A stretch of DNA of 45,414 nucleotides, from the NCBI GenBank assembly GCA_022826645.1, contig JAJDUM010000069.1:1-45414 (forward strand), given 5' to 3'. Position numbers and translations under genes: made by a program. Under the pieces are notes generated by a model. The model did not search any database. It saw nothing but the letters and a program-made list of their open reading frames with translations, and was not told where the DNA came from. Positions 26,504 through 34,677 of the stretch are shown here, in pieces (within the stretch, counting starts at the first letter, position 1; each line of letters opens with the position of its first letter). This DNA comes from Candidatus Poribacteria bacterium (GTDB lineage Bacteria; Poribacteria; WGA-4E; PCPOR2b).

Positions 26504-27985
26504 TCAGTCTTCTGGTTCAGGATAGACCTGTTCCCAAGGCATAGGGTAAGTCCGTTCCCAACCGACGCGACCAAATTCTGGACTGCTGGAATAACTATAG
26601 GTATAGGTACGTTGTGGGAAGAATGCCTCATCCGTCAGACGCATTATTTCTGCCGTCAGTTCGGCATCCATGCGGCGGTATACATCGGCAGCTTGAGGGT
26701 CAGACGCCAAGTTGTGCTGCTCGTGTGGATCGTTTGTGAGGTTAAACAGGTGCACCCCTTGAGTGTATTTACACAGCTTCCATGTGCCATCGAACCACAT
26801 CCAACCGTTGTGCAACATCCCAATAATAGCGTCCCTACTGGCTTCATTCGCTATTCCTAATCCCGGCAGCGGCGCAGCGTCCATATAGGCAGGAATCTTG
26901 CATCCTGCTATATTCAGCACGATAGCAGTAACATCGGTGAGCGTAACAAGATCTTCGCAAACGTGAGTTTCTTGAAAGTCCGGATGGCTCACCAACAGCG
27001 GGACATGGCAAGCAGCTTCGTAATAGGAGGCTTTGCCGCTAAGTCCATGGTCGCCCAAGTAGTCTCCGTGGTCGGAGCCGAAGATGATCACGGTGTCGTC
27101 GCGGAGACCTTTCTGGTTCAATGCCTCGACGATACAGCCAACTTCGTGGTCGATCTGTTTAACCAGTCCTGCGTAGTAGGCGCGCTGCAGCATGTAATGC
27201 TCATGCGTTGGACTGCTTTCGTTCTGAATAGCGTACCACGATTTCCGGGCTGATTCTGAACGGGAAGGTCGCCTTGGGCGCATAGCCGCTGTATCTTCGG
27301 GAACAGCGGGGAGCGGCTCCGGCATATCTTCGGGTCGGAAGGTAGCGTATTCTGGCGCAGGATCATAGGGGTTATGCGGTCCCGGGAAGCCGACCATCAT
27401 GGCGAAGGGTTGGTCACCGTTATATGCCTCAATCCACCCCGCCGCTTCCGCTCCAACAAAGTGGTCGACCGAGTATTCCCAAGGGATGGGACTGATTAGG
27501 GCACCGAAGTTCTTATGGTAGTCAGGATCGTCGTAGAAAGCGGTCTTAGTATAACCGTGCGCTTTGAGAAAGTGGTCATAGTCGTCTTGGATATAGCCCC
27601 AAAGTTTATCTTCAGCAATGATCCGGTGCTGAAAACCCAGACGCTTCTCCCAAGGATAAAAGTGCATCTTGCCGACAGCAATGGTGTAGTAGTCGTGTGC
27701 GTTGAGCAATTCGGGCCACGTCGCCAATCCACATGCACGATAATCAGGGCGTAGGAACTGACCGTTATCAAGCACGCCGGTCTTCAGACCGTTCATGCCC
27801 GTCATGAGCGAGACGCGTGCCGGTACACAGACAGGCTGCTGCGAATAGGCTCGGCTGTACCGAACCCCTTGCGCTCCCAGTGCATCAATGTGGGGCGTGT
27901 CAATGAAGTCTGCACCGTAGCAACTGAGGAAATCAGCGCGCAGTTGGTCAGGCATGATGAAGATAATGTTGGGTCTCTGGCTCAT
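26504..27985 (-). CDS. Sulfatase (Cys-type)
   Basis: The protein has 493 aa and is a second type I sulfatase, different from the one at 10-11.5 kb. The N-terminal IIFIMPDQLRADF holds the first metal Asp; the signature is CVPARVSLMTG with C53 to be converted to formylglycine and Ala in place of the usual Ser. IIFGSDHGDYLGDHG carries the second metal Asp/His pair. There is no signal peptide, so it appears cytoplasmic. AAAAGGA stands 5 bases before the ATG. It lies 71 bp upstream of the Nudix gene on the same strand. The substrate is unknown; the family includes many carbohydrate and choline sulfatases. Confidence 0.9.
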   Translation of the reverse strand: MSQRPNIIFIMPDQLRADFLSCYGADFIDTPHIDALGAQGVRYSRAYSQQPVCVPARVSLMTGMNGLKTGVLDNGQFLRPDYRACGLATWPELLNAHDYYTIAVGKMHFYPWEKRLGFQHRIIAEDKLWGYIQDDYDHFLKAHGYTKTAFYDDPDYHKNFGALISPIPWEYSVDHFVGAEAAGWIEAYNGDQPFAMMVGFPGPHNPYDPAPEYATFRPEDMPEPLPAVPEDTAAMRPRRPSRSESARKSWYAIQNESSPTHEHYMLQRAYYAGLVKQIDHEVGCIVEALNQKGLRDDTVIIFGSDHGDYLGDHGLSGKASYYEAACHVPLLVSHPDFQETHVCEDLVTLTDVTAIVLNIAGCKIPAYMDAAPLPGLGIANEASRDAIIGMLHNGWMWFDGTWKLCKYTQGVHLFNLTNDPHEQHNLASDPQAADVYRRMDAELTAEIMRLTDEAFFPQRTYTYSYSSSPEFGRVGWERTYPMPWEQVYPEPED

Positions 27986-28018
27986 AAAAATCCTTTTCCA
28001 CTGGTCTTGATGGATAAC

Positions 28019-28358
28019 TATGGTGAATTAGAGCAATAGCATAGGCATTTACCAATAACTCGAACCTTGACGAGGTTTCCAAAGTTCCCTCCTAGTCTCG
28101 CCTGTCCCCTTAGTCTCGATTTATCGGACGATCTATCGGGGAACGAACTGATAAGGGGTGGCCTACCAAGTCCCCCTGACAAGTGGTACATCCCGCCTGT
28201 TCCGTTCCGGGAATCCCGACGAGTCGGGACCTGCTCTCGGCTTGTCGGAGTCCCGCCTGTCCCGATTCATCGGGGATTCATCGGGGATCTATCGGGGGCG
28301 GGATTTAGGGGGTTAGCCGTGCATTGGGAGTGTCTAACTAATTCTAAAATCTACTATA
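28019..28358. mobile_element. TATGGT element, copy 1 (expanded)
   Basis: The element starts TATGGTGAATTA and ends AAAATCTACTATA. Its middle is enlarged by several CCCGAT/ATCGGG palindromes (28096-28300) inserted between the two halves of the AGTCCCCCTGACAAG core. The uninterrupted copies at 34434 and 39233 are both 138 bp long. It is non-coding. Confidence 0.7.
28249..28306. repeat. CCGCCTGTCCCGAT/ATCGGGG palindrome cluster
   Basis: CCCGCCTGTCCCGATTCATC is followed by tandem ATTCATCGGGG and ATCTATCGGGGG units. Single copies of this motif are at 11658, 23349 and 41038. The cluster is part of the expansion within the TATGGT element. Confidence 0.65.
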
Positions 28359-28539
28359 AATACATCATAGCAGAATCCTCGGTACGTCCGCAACGGTAAA
28401 ATCGGTGTATACACAACGATCACCGATTAAGATCGAAACTCAAATTGAGTTTCTTCGTAATATGATGTCGATGAAGGTTTTGTTTCCAGATGATGAATTG
28501 ATCACTACAATCTAAAATTCGATATTGGAGATATAAATC

Positions 28540-28695
28540 ATGTTTGATGGTATTGGAATTATTTTAGGAGCAGGCTGCGCCCTCATGGGAATCGCGGGTG
28601 GATACCTACTTCTTTCGACAGTTTTTGCTGGGATTCAGTTAATCTCTAAGCGGCGCATGTTAAGCGAGGGATTTGAGAAAAAACTTGACACCTGA
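28540..28695 (+). CDS. Small membrane protein, 51 aa
   Basis: ATG at 28540 follows a TTGGAG-type ribosome site by 9 bases. The product MFDGIGIILGAGCALMGIAG continues with one long hydrophobic helix to about residue 36 and then a charged tail (SKRRMLSEGFEKK), giving a typical single-span small membrane protein with the tail in the cytoplasm. The family is unknown. An open stretch just upstream (28462-28515, ending FPDDELITTI) has coding-like sequence without a good start and may be a gene fragment. From 28696 to 28902 I see only short palindromes. Confidence 0.6.
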   Translation: MFDGIGIILGAGCALMGIAGGYLLLSTVFAGIQLISKRRMLSEGFEKKLDT

Positions 28696-28902
28696 ACCCC
28701 CTTATAGGTAGCATATTACGCAGTTCCCCACGTTGCGGGAGCGCTTCGATTCTCGTATCGACGAGGGACCTCGACGAGTCGGAATTTGCTATCTGTTTTT
28801 ACTCTTTTGCCAGTGCTGAGTTGGTGGCTCCAACCTTTGCAGAGTTGCCCCAGTCTCGTTGATGTGCATGAGAAAAGCTATCTATAAGCCGGTGGTTCAG
28901 CC

Positions 28903-29610
28903 ATGAATTATCAGCACCTCCATCCGTGGGACATAACTCCCGCCGAAGCACGCCAGATCCAAAATGAACTGTGCAATCAGGTGATATCCCAAGATCGATT
29001 TGACGACATCAAAACAGTCGCCGGAGTCGATCTTGGGTTTAAACAAGACATCGCCCGTGCGTCAGTTGCTGTACTGAGTTTTCCAGACCTGCAACCAATC
29101 GACGGGGTCCTCGTTGAAAGTCCCGTCTCCTTTCCTTATATACCCGGTCTACTGTCTTTCCGCGAAACACCTCCCCTTCTAAAAGCTTTCACTCAACTTA
29201 ATACCGAGCCGGATCTCATTATTGCTGATGGACAAGGAATCGCACATCCACGGCGTTTTGGAATAGCATCGCATCTGGGATTAATTCTGGACAAACCGAC
29301 AGTTGGCTGCGCGAAGTCGCGTCTGTGGGGCAAACACAAACAACCCAAGAATGAAGCAGGCTCGATCGAATATTTGTACGATAAGGACGAAATTATCGGC
29401 GCGGCGGTGCGTACACGGTCTAATGTCAGTGTAGTTTATATCTCGGTCGGGCATCGGATCTCGCTGGATTCAGCAATTCGGTTGACCCTCGCCTGTTGTC
29501 AGCGGTACAGGCTGCCCGAAACCACGAGATACGCGCATCAAGCAGCAGCAGGACAAATTTCCCTTCCCAAAAAGCAGATTGAAACGGAAAAGCAGCTTAC
29601 ACTATTTTAG
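28903..29610 (+). CDS. nfi: Endonuclease V
   Basis: The protein has 235 aa, the normal length. It nicks DNA (or RNA) one base 3' of deaminated adenine (inosine). The catalytic acids are visible: D43 in AGVDLGF, E88 in FRETPP, D109 in IIADGQGIAHPRRFG, with H115 in the last motif and the wedge-type loop SFPYIPGLLSF before E88. It is cytoplasmic. It is followed after 46 bp by sucD, with which it has no known functional link. Confidence 0.95.
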   Translation: MNYQHLHPWDITPAEARQIQNELCNQVISQDRFDDIKTVAGVDLGFKQDIARASVAVLSFPDLQPIDGVLVESPVSFPYIPGLLSFRETPPLLKAFTQLNTEPDLIIADGQGIAHPRRFGIASHLGLILDKPTVGCAKSRLWGKHKQPKNEAGSIEYLYDKDEIIGAAVRTRSNVSVVYISVGHRISLDSAIRLTLACCQRYRLPETTRYAHQAAAGQISLPKKQIETEKQLTLF

Positions 29611-29656
29611 AAAATCGTAATAGGCACGCTCCCCGTGCCGTAGACAAGGAATTAAA

Positions 29657-30538
29657 ATGAGTATTCTCGTAAATAAAGATACAAAGGTTGTTGTTCAAGG
29701 AATTACCGGTCGATCGGGACGATTCCATACCCAGCAGTGTGTGGAGTACGGTACAAAAATCGTTGCAGGCGTTACCCCCGGCAGAGGCGGTTCAGATGTT
29801 GATGGTATCCCTGTCTACGACACCGTTTCGCAAGCAGTTGCCCAGACAGGCGCAGATGTGTCTGTCATTTTTGTGCCTGCCCGGTTTAACGCCGCAGATT
29901 CCATTATGGAAGCCGCGGATGCAGGAATCCGATTGGTCATCTGTATTACGGAGGGCATCCCTGCCCTCGACATGGTAAAAGCCAAACGATATTTGGAGGA
30001 CAAACCCACACGACTGGTTGGTCCGAATTGTCCCGGTGTCATCACACCCGGCGAGTGTAAAATAGGGATTATGCCCGGTTACATTCATCGACCCGGCAAA
30101 ATCGGCATTGTTTCCCGCAGCGGGACGTTAACCTATGAAGCCGTGGACCAGGTGACCAAGCTCGGGATGGGACAATCCACTTGCGTCGGTATTGGCGGCG
30201 ATCCGGTCATCGGTACAAATTTCGTTGATGTGCTGGCACTGTTTGAAGCGGATACGGATACCGAAGCGGTGCTCATGATCGGTGAAATCGGTGGGACTGC
30301 GGAGGAAACAGCCGCTCAATTTGTAAAGGAAAACATGACCAAACCTGTTGTCAGCTTTATCGCTGGGCAGACAGCACCACCGGGTAAGCGGATGGGACAT
30401 GCCGGAGCGATCATCTCTGGTGGACACGGGACCGCGGCGGAGAAGATTGAAGCGCTGGAAGCAGCCGGTATTGCTGTCGCTGAAAGCCCCGCGACGATTG
30501 GGGAGACGCTGGTGAGGCGGCTTGAAGAGAGAGGATAG
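29657..30538 (+). CDS. sucD: Succinyl-CoA ligase, alpha subunit
   Basis: The protein has 293 aa, full length for the ADP/GDP-forming succinate-CoA ligase alpha subunit. It has the CoA-binding Rossmann domain ([13 protein letters not shown]), [20 protein letters not shown], and the phosphorylated active-site H248 in [16 protein letters not shown] stands 7 bases before the ATG. It normally works as a heterodimer with SucC, whose gene usually lies directly upstream; here endonuclease V takes that place and no sucC is in the window. It acts in the TCA cycle, like the aconitase at 20.5 kb. Confidence 0.96.
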   Translation: MSILVNKDTKVVVQGITGRSGRFHTQQCVEYGTKIVAGVTPGRGGSDVDGIPVYDTVSQAVAQTGADVSVIFVPARFNAADSIMEAADAGIRLVICITEGIPALDMVKAKRYLEDKPTRLVGPNCPGVITPGECKIGIMPGYIHRPGKIGIVSRSGTLTYEAVDQVTKLGMGQSTCVGIGGDPVIGTNFVDVLALFEADTDTEAVLMIGEIGGTAEETAAQFVKENMTKPVVSFIAGQTAPPGKRMGHAGAIISGGHGTAAEKIEALEAAGIAVAESPATIGETLVRRLEERG

Positions 30539-30585
30539 GCGTGATTATCCCGTTGACTCAAAGCGGAAAATCGGCTACGATATGA

Positions 30586-30617
30586 AAAAGGTCGAGAGAT
30601 TGCTCCCCCGACCTAAA
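30586..30617. terminator. Hairpin between convergent genes
   Basis: AGGTCG and CGACCT enclose a 14-base loop between the stop codons of sucD and the cytochrome-like lipoprotein gene. It can serve both strands; there is no strong T-run. Confidence 0.4.
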
Positions 30618-30638
30618 GGGGATGCGTGTTGACCTGTT

Positions 30639-31226
30639 TTAGTTATCTTTCGCGCCCGCATCAATCCAATCTTTGAAGAGTTGAATTTGGTCATCAGCCA
30701 ACGGGGCACCCGGCGGCATACCACCGCCATCAATCCGTTGGACAACCTTACTTCCTTTACTATCCCCGGGGTTAAACACGGGACCACCAAGGCTACCCTT
30801 CTCAAAGCCTGCATAGGTTTCCAAATTGAGTCCCACCCTTGGATTGGGGTCAGCATGGCATCCTTGGACAGCGCAACTCACTTGAAGGATGGGTAAAATG
30901 TCTTCTTGAAACGAAACCCCTGGTGCTGGCACTGGTAGAGGTGGCAGTTCGGGTCGCGGCTGTGGCTCCGGTTGTACCTCAGGCTCAGGTTGTGGCTGCT
31001 CTGGCTGCTGTTGTGCTGGCTGTTCCTGTTCCGCCGGAGGCGGTTGCTCAGGTTCAGGCTGTGCCTCAGGTTGCGGTGTCGGCTCTGAGATAGGCTCCGG
31101 ATCGGGCGCGATGACATCGCCCCCGGCGCTATCGCCCTCATCACACCCTGTGAGGAAGATAGGAAATACTAAAACGGCTAAACAACTGATTACAGTAACT
31201 AATAGATTCAAGCGTGAACACTCCAC
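30639..31226 (-). CDS. Lipoprotein with cytochrome c-like domain
   Basis: The protein has 195 aa. A lipoprotein signal with lipobox FLTGC is followed by a ~70-residue linker made almost only of Pro, Glu and Gln (PEPEQPPPAEQEQPAQQQ and similar). The last ~90 residues resemble the planctomycete-type cytochrome c domain: FQEDILPILQVSCAVQGCH with CxxxxCH in place of CxxCH, then GGGMPPGAPLADDQIQLFKD with the likely axial Met, and WIDAGAKDN. The start is GTG with AAGGAG 8 bases upstream. It should be membrane-anchored with the heme domain held away by the rigid linker. Heme binding by CX4CH needs proof. Confidence 0.75.
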   Translation of the reverse strand: MECSRLNLLVTVISCLAVLVFPIFLTGCDEGDSAGGDVIAPDPEPISEPTPQPEAQPEPEQPPPAEQEQPAQQQPEQPQPEPEVQPEPQPRPELPPLPVPAPGVSFQEDILPILQVSCAVQGCHADPNPRVGLNLETYAGFEKGSLGGPVFNPGDSKGSKVVQRIDGGGMPPGAPLADDQIQLFKDWIDAGAKDN

Positions 31227-31323
31227 GATTGTTTCTCCTTTCGAAATTGGAAATGTAAAATTTTAGGATGCAAACCGCCCGGGATCTGTAAAACCGATTC
31301 CAAAACCACGAGGAGATTGGCAA

Positions 31324-32268
31324 ATGAAGATCATGATTAATACAGAGGTTACGCCGGAACAGGTGCAACGTATTCAACTGGTGTCCGATGATATTCAGAT
31401 TGTTCAACCCCAAGGCAATGAGTCGCAGCTCAAAGAGGTTGTAGACACTAATGTAATCCTTGGGGGTGTTAATCGCGCGCTCTTTGAAAACGCTCAACAA
31501 CTCAAATGGGTACAAGTACTCGGTGCAGGCGTTGACGGTGTGCTTTTTCCTGAGTTTGTTGAAAGCGACGTTATCCTGACAAGTGCAAAAGGATTTGTAG
31601 GTCCGCACCTCGCGGATCAGACATGGGCGTTAATCCTCGGATTGCTCAGAGGCATCGGTCGTGCTGTCCGTGAACGGACTTGGGAGAATCGGATGTCCAT
31701 TCGTGGAGAAACGTGGGAACTTGAAGGATGTACGCTCGGCATTGTCGGACTCGGCGGCACAGGGATTGATGTCGCCAAACGTGCACAGGGCTTTGAAATG
31801 CGCGTCATTGCGGTCGATCCAGAAGACGTAGATCCGCCGCCCTATGTTCACGAAGTTTGGAAAATGGACCGGTTCTATGACCTCCTTGAGGAATCGGATG
31901 TTGTGTCAATCTGCGCCCCTTTGACGCCAGAAACAGACGGGATGTTTAATGATGAAGCATTTCAGCGGATGAAACCGCACGCATTACTCATTAATGTGAC
32001 ACGCGGTAAGATCGTTGATGGAACAAGTCTCCTCCGCGCATTGAATGAGGGACAGATAGGCGGAGCGGGGCTCGATGTGACGCCAGAGGAACCTTTACCG
32101 CAGGATAGCCCACTTTGGGATATGCCTCGGGTTATCATTACACCGCACGCAGCGGGCGGCTCCCCGATTCGGCTCGACCGGACAGTTGGACTGTTCTGTG
32201 ACAACCTCGAAAGGCTTTTAGCGGACAAACCCCTGTTGAGCGTCATAGATAAGCGGAAAGGGTATTAA
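31324..32268 (+). CDS. D-2-hydroxyacid dehydrogenase
   Basis: The protein has 314 aa and belongs to the D-isomer-specific 2-hydroxyacid dehydrogenase family, which reduces 2-keto acids with NAD(P)H. The nucleotide-binding GLGGTG is at 142-147, and the catalytic residues are R227 in NVTRGKIVDG, E256 in DVTPEEPLP and H275 in ITPHAAGGS. GAGGAG stands 8 bases before the ATG. It is divergent from the cytochrome-like lipoprotein and lies 71 bp upstream of the BatA/VWA gene. The substrate (glyoxylate/hydroxypyruvate or other) is not determined. Confidence 0.92.
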   Translation: MKIMINTEVTPEQVQRIQLVSDDIQIVQPQGNESQLKEVVDTNVILGGVNRALFENAQQLKWVQVLGAGVDGVLFPEFVESDVILTSAKGFVGPHLADQTWALILGLLRGIGRAVRERTWENRMSIRGETWELEGCTLGIVGLGGTGIDVAKRAQGFEMRVIAVDPEDVDPPPYVHEVWKMDRFYDLLEESDVVSICAPLTPETDGMFNDEAFQRMKPHALLINVTRGKIVDGTSLLRALNEGQIGGAGLDVTPEEPLPQDSPLWDMPRVIITPHAAGGSPIRLDRTVGLFCDNLERLLADKPLLSVIDKRKGY

Positions 32269-32339
32269 ATCGTTGCGATCCGTTACCTTCGCGACTAATG
32301 CCCGCCGAATCTTTTTGATCAAATAAGGCGTGAAAGCTA

Positions 32340-34454
32340 TTGGGATTTCTTAATCCGATTTTTCTGTTGGGTATACTTGCGGCCGCTGTGCCGCTAATCA
32401 TCCACCTCTGGAGACGGCATCAAGCGAAGACGGTGGATTTTAGCAGCCTGATGTTTCTGTTGGCCGCCCATCGACAAAATGTACGACGCATCCAGCTGAA
32501 ACATCTGCTAATCTTGCTTTTACGGGTGCTAATCATCGTACTCATTGCCCTCGCACTTGCACGCCCTTTGCTTAAAAACCGATTCGCCTTCGCCGGCGGA
32601 AGAACAAAAACCAGTGTTGTCATTATTCTTGATAACTCCTACAGTATGGGGTATCAGGGAATTCGGGGAGATAGATTTGAAATCGCAAAAGGGATGGCAC
32701 TTGAGATCGCGCAATCCCTTCAACGCGGTGACAGTGCCTCCGTGATTTTAATGTCTGATATCCCCGACCCGCTCTTCCTTAAACTGACGAAGGACCTAAA
32801 TCAAGTGAGGGAGGCGATTCGGCGTTCCCAAATCTCTTACCGCGCAACGCTGGTCCCACCAAGCCTCGAAATGGCGCACGACATCCTTGAAGCGTCCAAT
32901 GATCCAAACAAGGAAATTTACCTGATCTCTGATTTTAATCGTAACGGTTGGACCCGCTGGAGTCGTGTGCCTAACCGATCGGGTGCCAGGATTTTTCTAC
33001 TCCCTCTTGATGATGAAGTCACCGACAATATAAGCATTGAAGAAGTTCGAGCCTCTAACCAACTAATTGGGTTGGGGCTGCCCATTGAATTGGGGATAAC
33101 AATCGGAAATCATTCCGACGCGGCCATGGCTGATACCACACTGACGCTGTTTATTGACGAACAGAAACGGCGGTCTATCAACCCTCAAGCGGGAGCGGGT
33201 GAGTCGGTAGCATTGACTTTTACCCACCAGTTTGAATCGCCTGGCACACACACCGGCTATCTGGAATTGACTGCGGATCGGCTGCCCATCGACGATCGTC
33301 GTTACTTCGTCCTTGATGCTTATGGCCAAATTCGTGTGCTTTGCGTCGGTGATCAAACGATGTACTTGGCACTCGCATTAAATCCAACAGCGCAGGGGCA
33401 ACCGAACACCGGTTCTTCTTTTCTACCTGCAACCGCTTCCCTTGAGGCTCTTAAAAGCCTAACGCTAACAGAATATGACATCCTGATTTTAGCAGATGTG
33501 CCCGCATTCTCAGCCCGCGTTCAACAGCAACTGCAAGCGTTCATGCGGGCAGGCAAAAGCGTCATCTACTTTGTCGGGACTGACGTTGATACTGCTAATT
33601 ATAATACGTTTGCTGATTGGTTGCCCGCAAGTGTAGAGCAACCGATAACGTGGGAGCCGCCGGTAACCCTATCAAATTATAAGGCAGATTCTCCGATTTT
33701 TGAAGTCTTTAAAGGAGAAGATTTTGGAGGGCAATATGCTCCACAATTTTATCGTGGTTTGGAGTTGAAGCCGGCTGGAGATGCAGAGGTTGTTGCACAA
33801 TTGAGCGATGGCACACCATTTCTTATTAAACGCCCTATTAACCGGGGACTAGCGGTGCTCTTTAATGTGTCTGCCACTCAGTTGGAGGCATCGAGCCTGT
33901 TGGTCAATCAGAACTTCCTCCCATTGTTGCAGCAAGTTGTACTCTACACAAAAGCGGCTCAATCTTCACATCAAAGAAATCTAATTGTTGGCGAACCTTA
34001 CACGGCAAACTACCGCTGGAGTGGAGCAACAACTACACAGGTAACACGCTTGGGGGGAACAGCCCAGTCGTCAGAGGCGCGTTCACTTATCGAAGATGGT
34101 TCGCTCACGTTTAGTGGGACAGATACTCCCGGCATCTATCGAGTTGAGGGACAGGGTAGAGATACACTCTTGCAAGACTTTTTCGCCGTGAATGTTGATG
34201 CAACGGAATCGAAACTACAACCCATCCCCACTCAGGAGGCTGCGGAGCGAATTGGGGCGCAGACAGAGGTTATTTCAGAGTCAGAGGCTTTAGAACAGAC
34301 CCTCAACACCTATCGAGTTGGAGTGGAAATCTGGAGTGAGTTATTACTCATCGCTCTCATCTTAATGTTAGTTGAGGGGATCTTGTCAAATCGAGAAAGT
34401 GCAATTGCTGATGATTCTGTGCCAAGTCCCAACTATGGTGAATTAGACAAATAA
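32340..34454 (+). CDS. BatA/VWA-domain membrane protein
   Basis: The protein has 704 aa. The N-terminus is a BatA-type double membrane domain (FLNPIFLLGILAAAVPLIIH, then HLLILLLRVLIIVLIALALA), followed by a von Willebrand A domain with the metal-adhesion motif DNSYS at 98-102. A long periplasmic region follows and a last membrane helix lies near residue 675 (LLLIALILMLVEGIL). Such proteins accompany MoxR ATPases in the Bat (aerotolerance) clusters, but no moxR is nearby. The start is TTG at 32340 with AAGG upstream; the product begins like other BatA-type proteins. The last codons (YGELDK and TAA) are supplied by the left end of a TATGGT element, so the natural C-terminus may have been replaced. 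Confidence 0.82.
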   Translation: MGFLNPIFLLGILAAAVPLIIHLWRRHQAKTVDFSSLMFLLAAHRQNVRRIQLKHLLILLLRVLIIVLIALALARPLLKNRFAFAGGRTKTSVVIILDNSYSMGYQGIRGDRFEIAKGMALEIAQSLQRGDSASVILMSDIPDPLFLKLTKDLNQVREAIRRSQISYRATLVPPSLEMAHDILEASNDPNKEIYLISDFNRNGWTRWSRVPNRSGARIFLLPLDDEVTDNISIEEVRASNQLIGLGLPIELGITIGNHSDAAMADTTLTLFIDEQKRRSINPQAGAGESVALTFTHQFESPGTHTGYLELTADRLPIDDRRYFVLDAYGQIRVLCVGDQTMYLALALNPTAQGQPNTGSSFLPATASLEALKSLTLTEYDILILADVPAFSARVQQQLQAFMRAGKSVIYFVGTDVDTANYNTFADWLPASVEQPITWEPPVTLSNYKADSPIFEVFKGEDFGGQYAPQFYRGLELKPAGDAEVVAQLSDGTPFLIKRPINRGLAVLFNVSATQLEASSLLVNQNFLPLLQQVVLYTKAAQSSHQRNLIVGEPYTANYRWSGATTTQVTRLGGTAQSSEARSLIEDGSLTFSGTDTPGIYRVEGQGRDTLLQDFFAVNVDATESKLQPIPTQEAAERIGAQTEVISESEALEQTLNTYRVGVEIWSELLLIALILMLVEGILSNRESAIADDSVPSPNYGELDK

Positions 34455-34571
34455 GTGGACATTTGCCGACAACTTCGACCTTCGAGAAGTTTCTGAAGTC
34501 CCCCTGATAAGGGGGATTTAGGGGGTTGGTTGTGTATTGAGAGTGTTCAAGTAATCCTAAAATCTACCATA
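34434..34571. mobile_element. TATGGT element, copy 2 (138 bp)
   Basis: TATGGTGAATTA opens and AATCTACCATA closes the element; the middle has AGTCCCCCTGATAAGGGGGA, a CCCCCT/AGGGGG hairpin. It has the same length as the copy at 39233. It begins inside the 3' end of the BatA/VWA gene and provides its stop codon (TAA 34452-34454). The remaining gap to 34677 has nothing recognisable. Confidence 0.8.
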
Positions 34572-34677
34572 ATTGAGAATTCTCGATTCCGCAGGCATCG
34601 GAACGCTTCTCACTCTCGGTCGGTCCGGGACGAAATGGAATCGGAACCAGATATGAATAATCTCTCCCAATCTACCA

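Noticed and set aside
28249..28306. CRISPR array
   Set aside because: The short ATCGGGG repeats have no spacers of constant length and no cas genes are near; they are palindromic repeats.
28067..28399. 110-aa plus-strand ORF
   Set aside because: It is made of CCCGAT/ATCGGG palindromes and the TATGGT element; no start signal.
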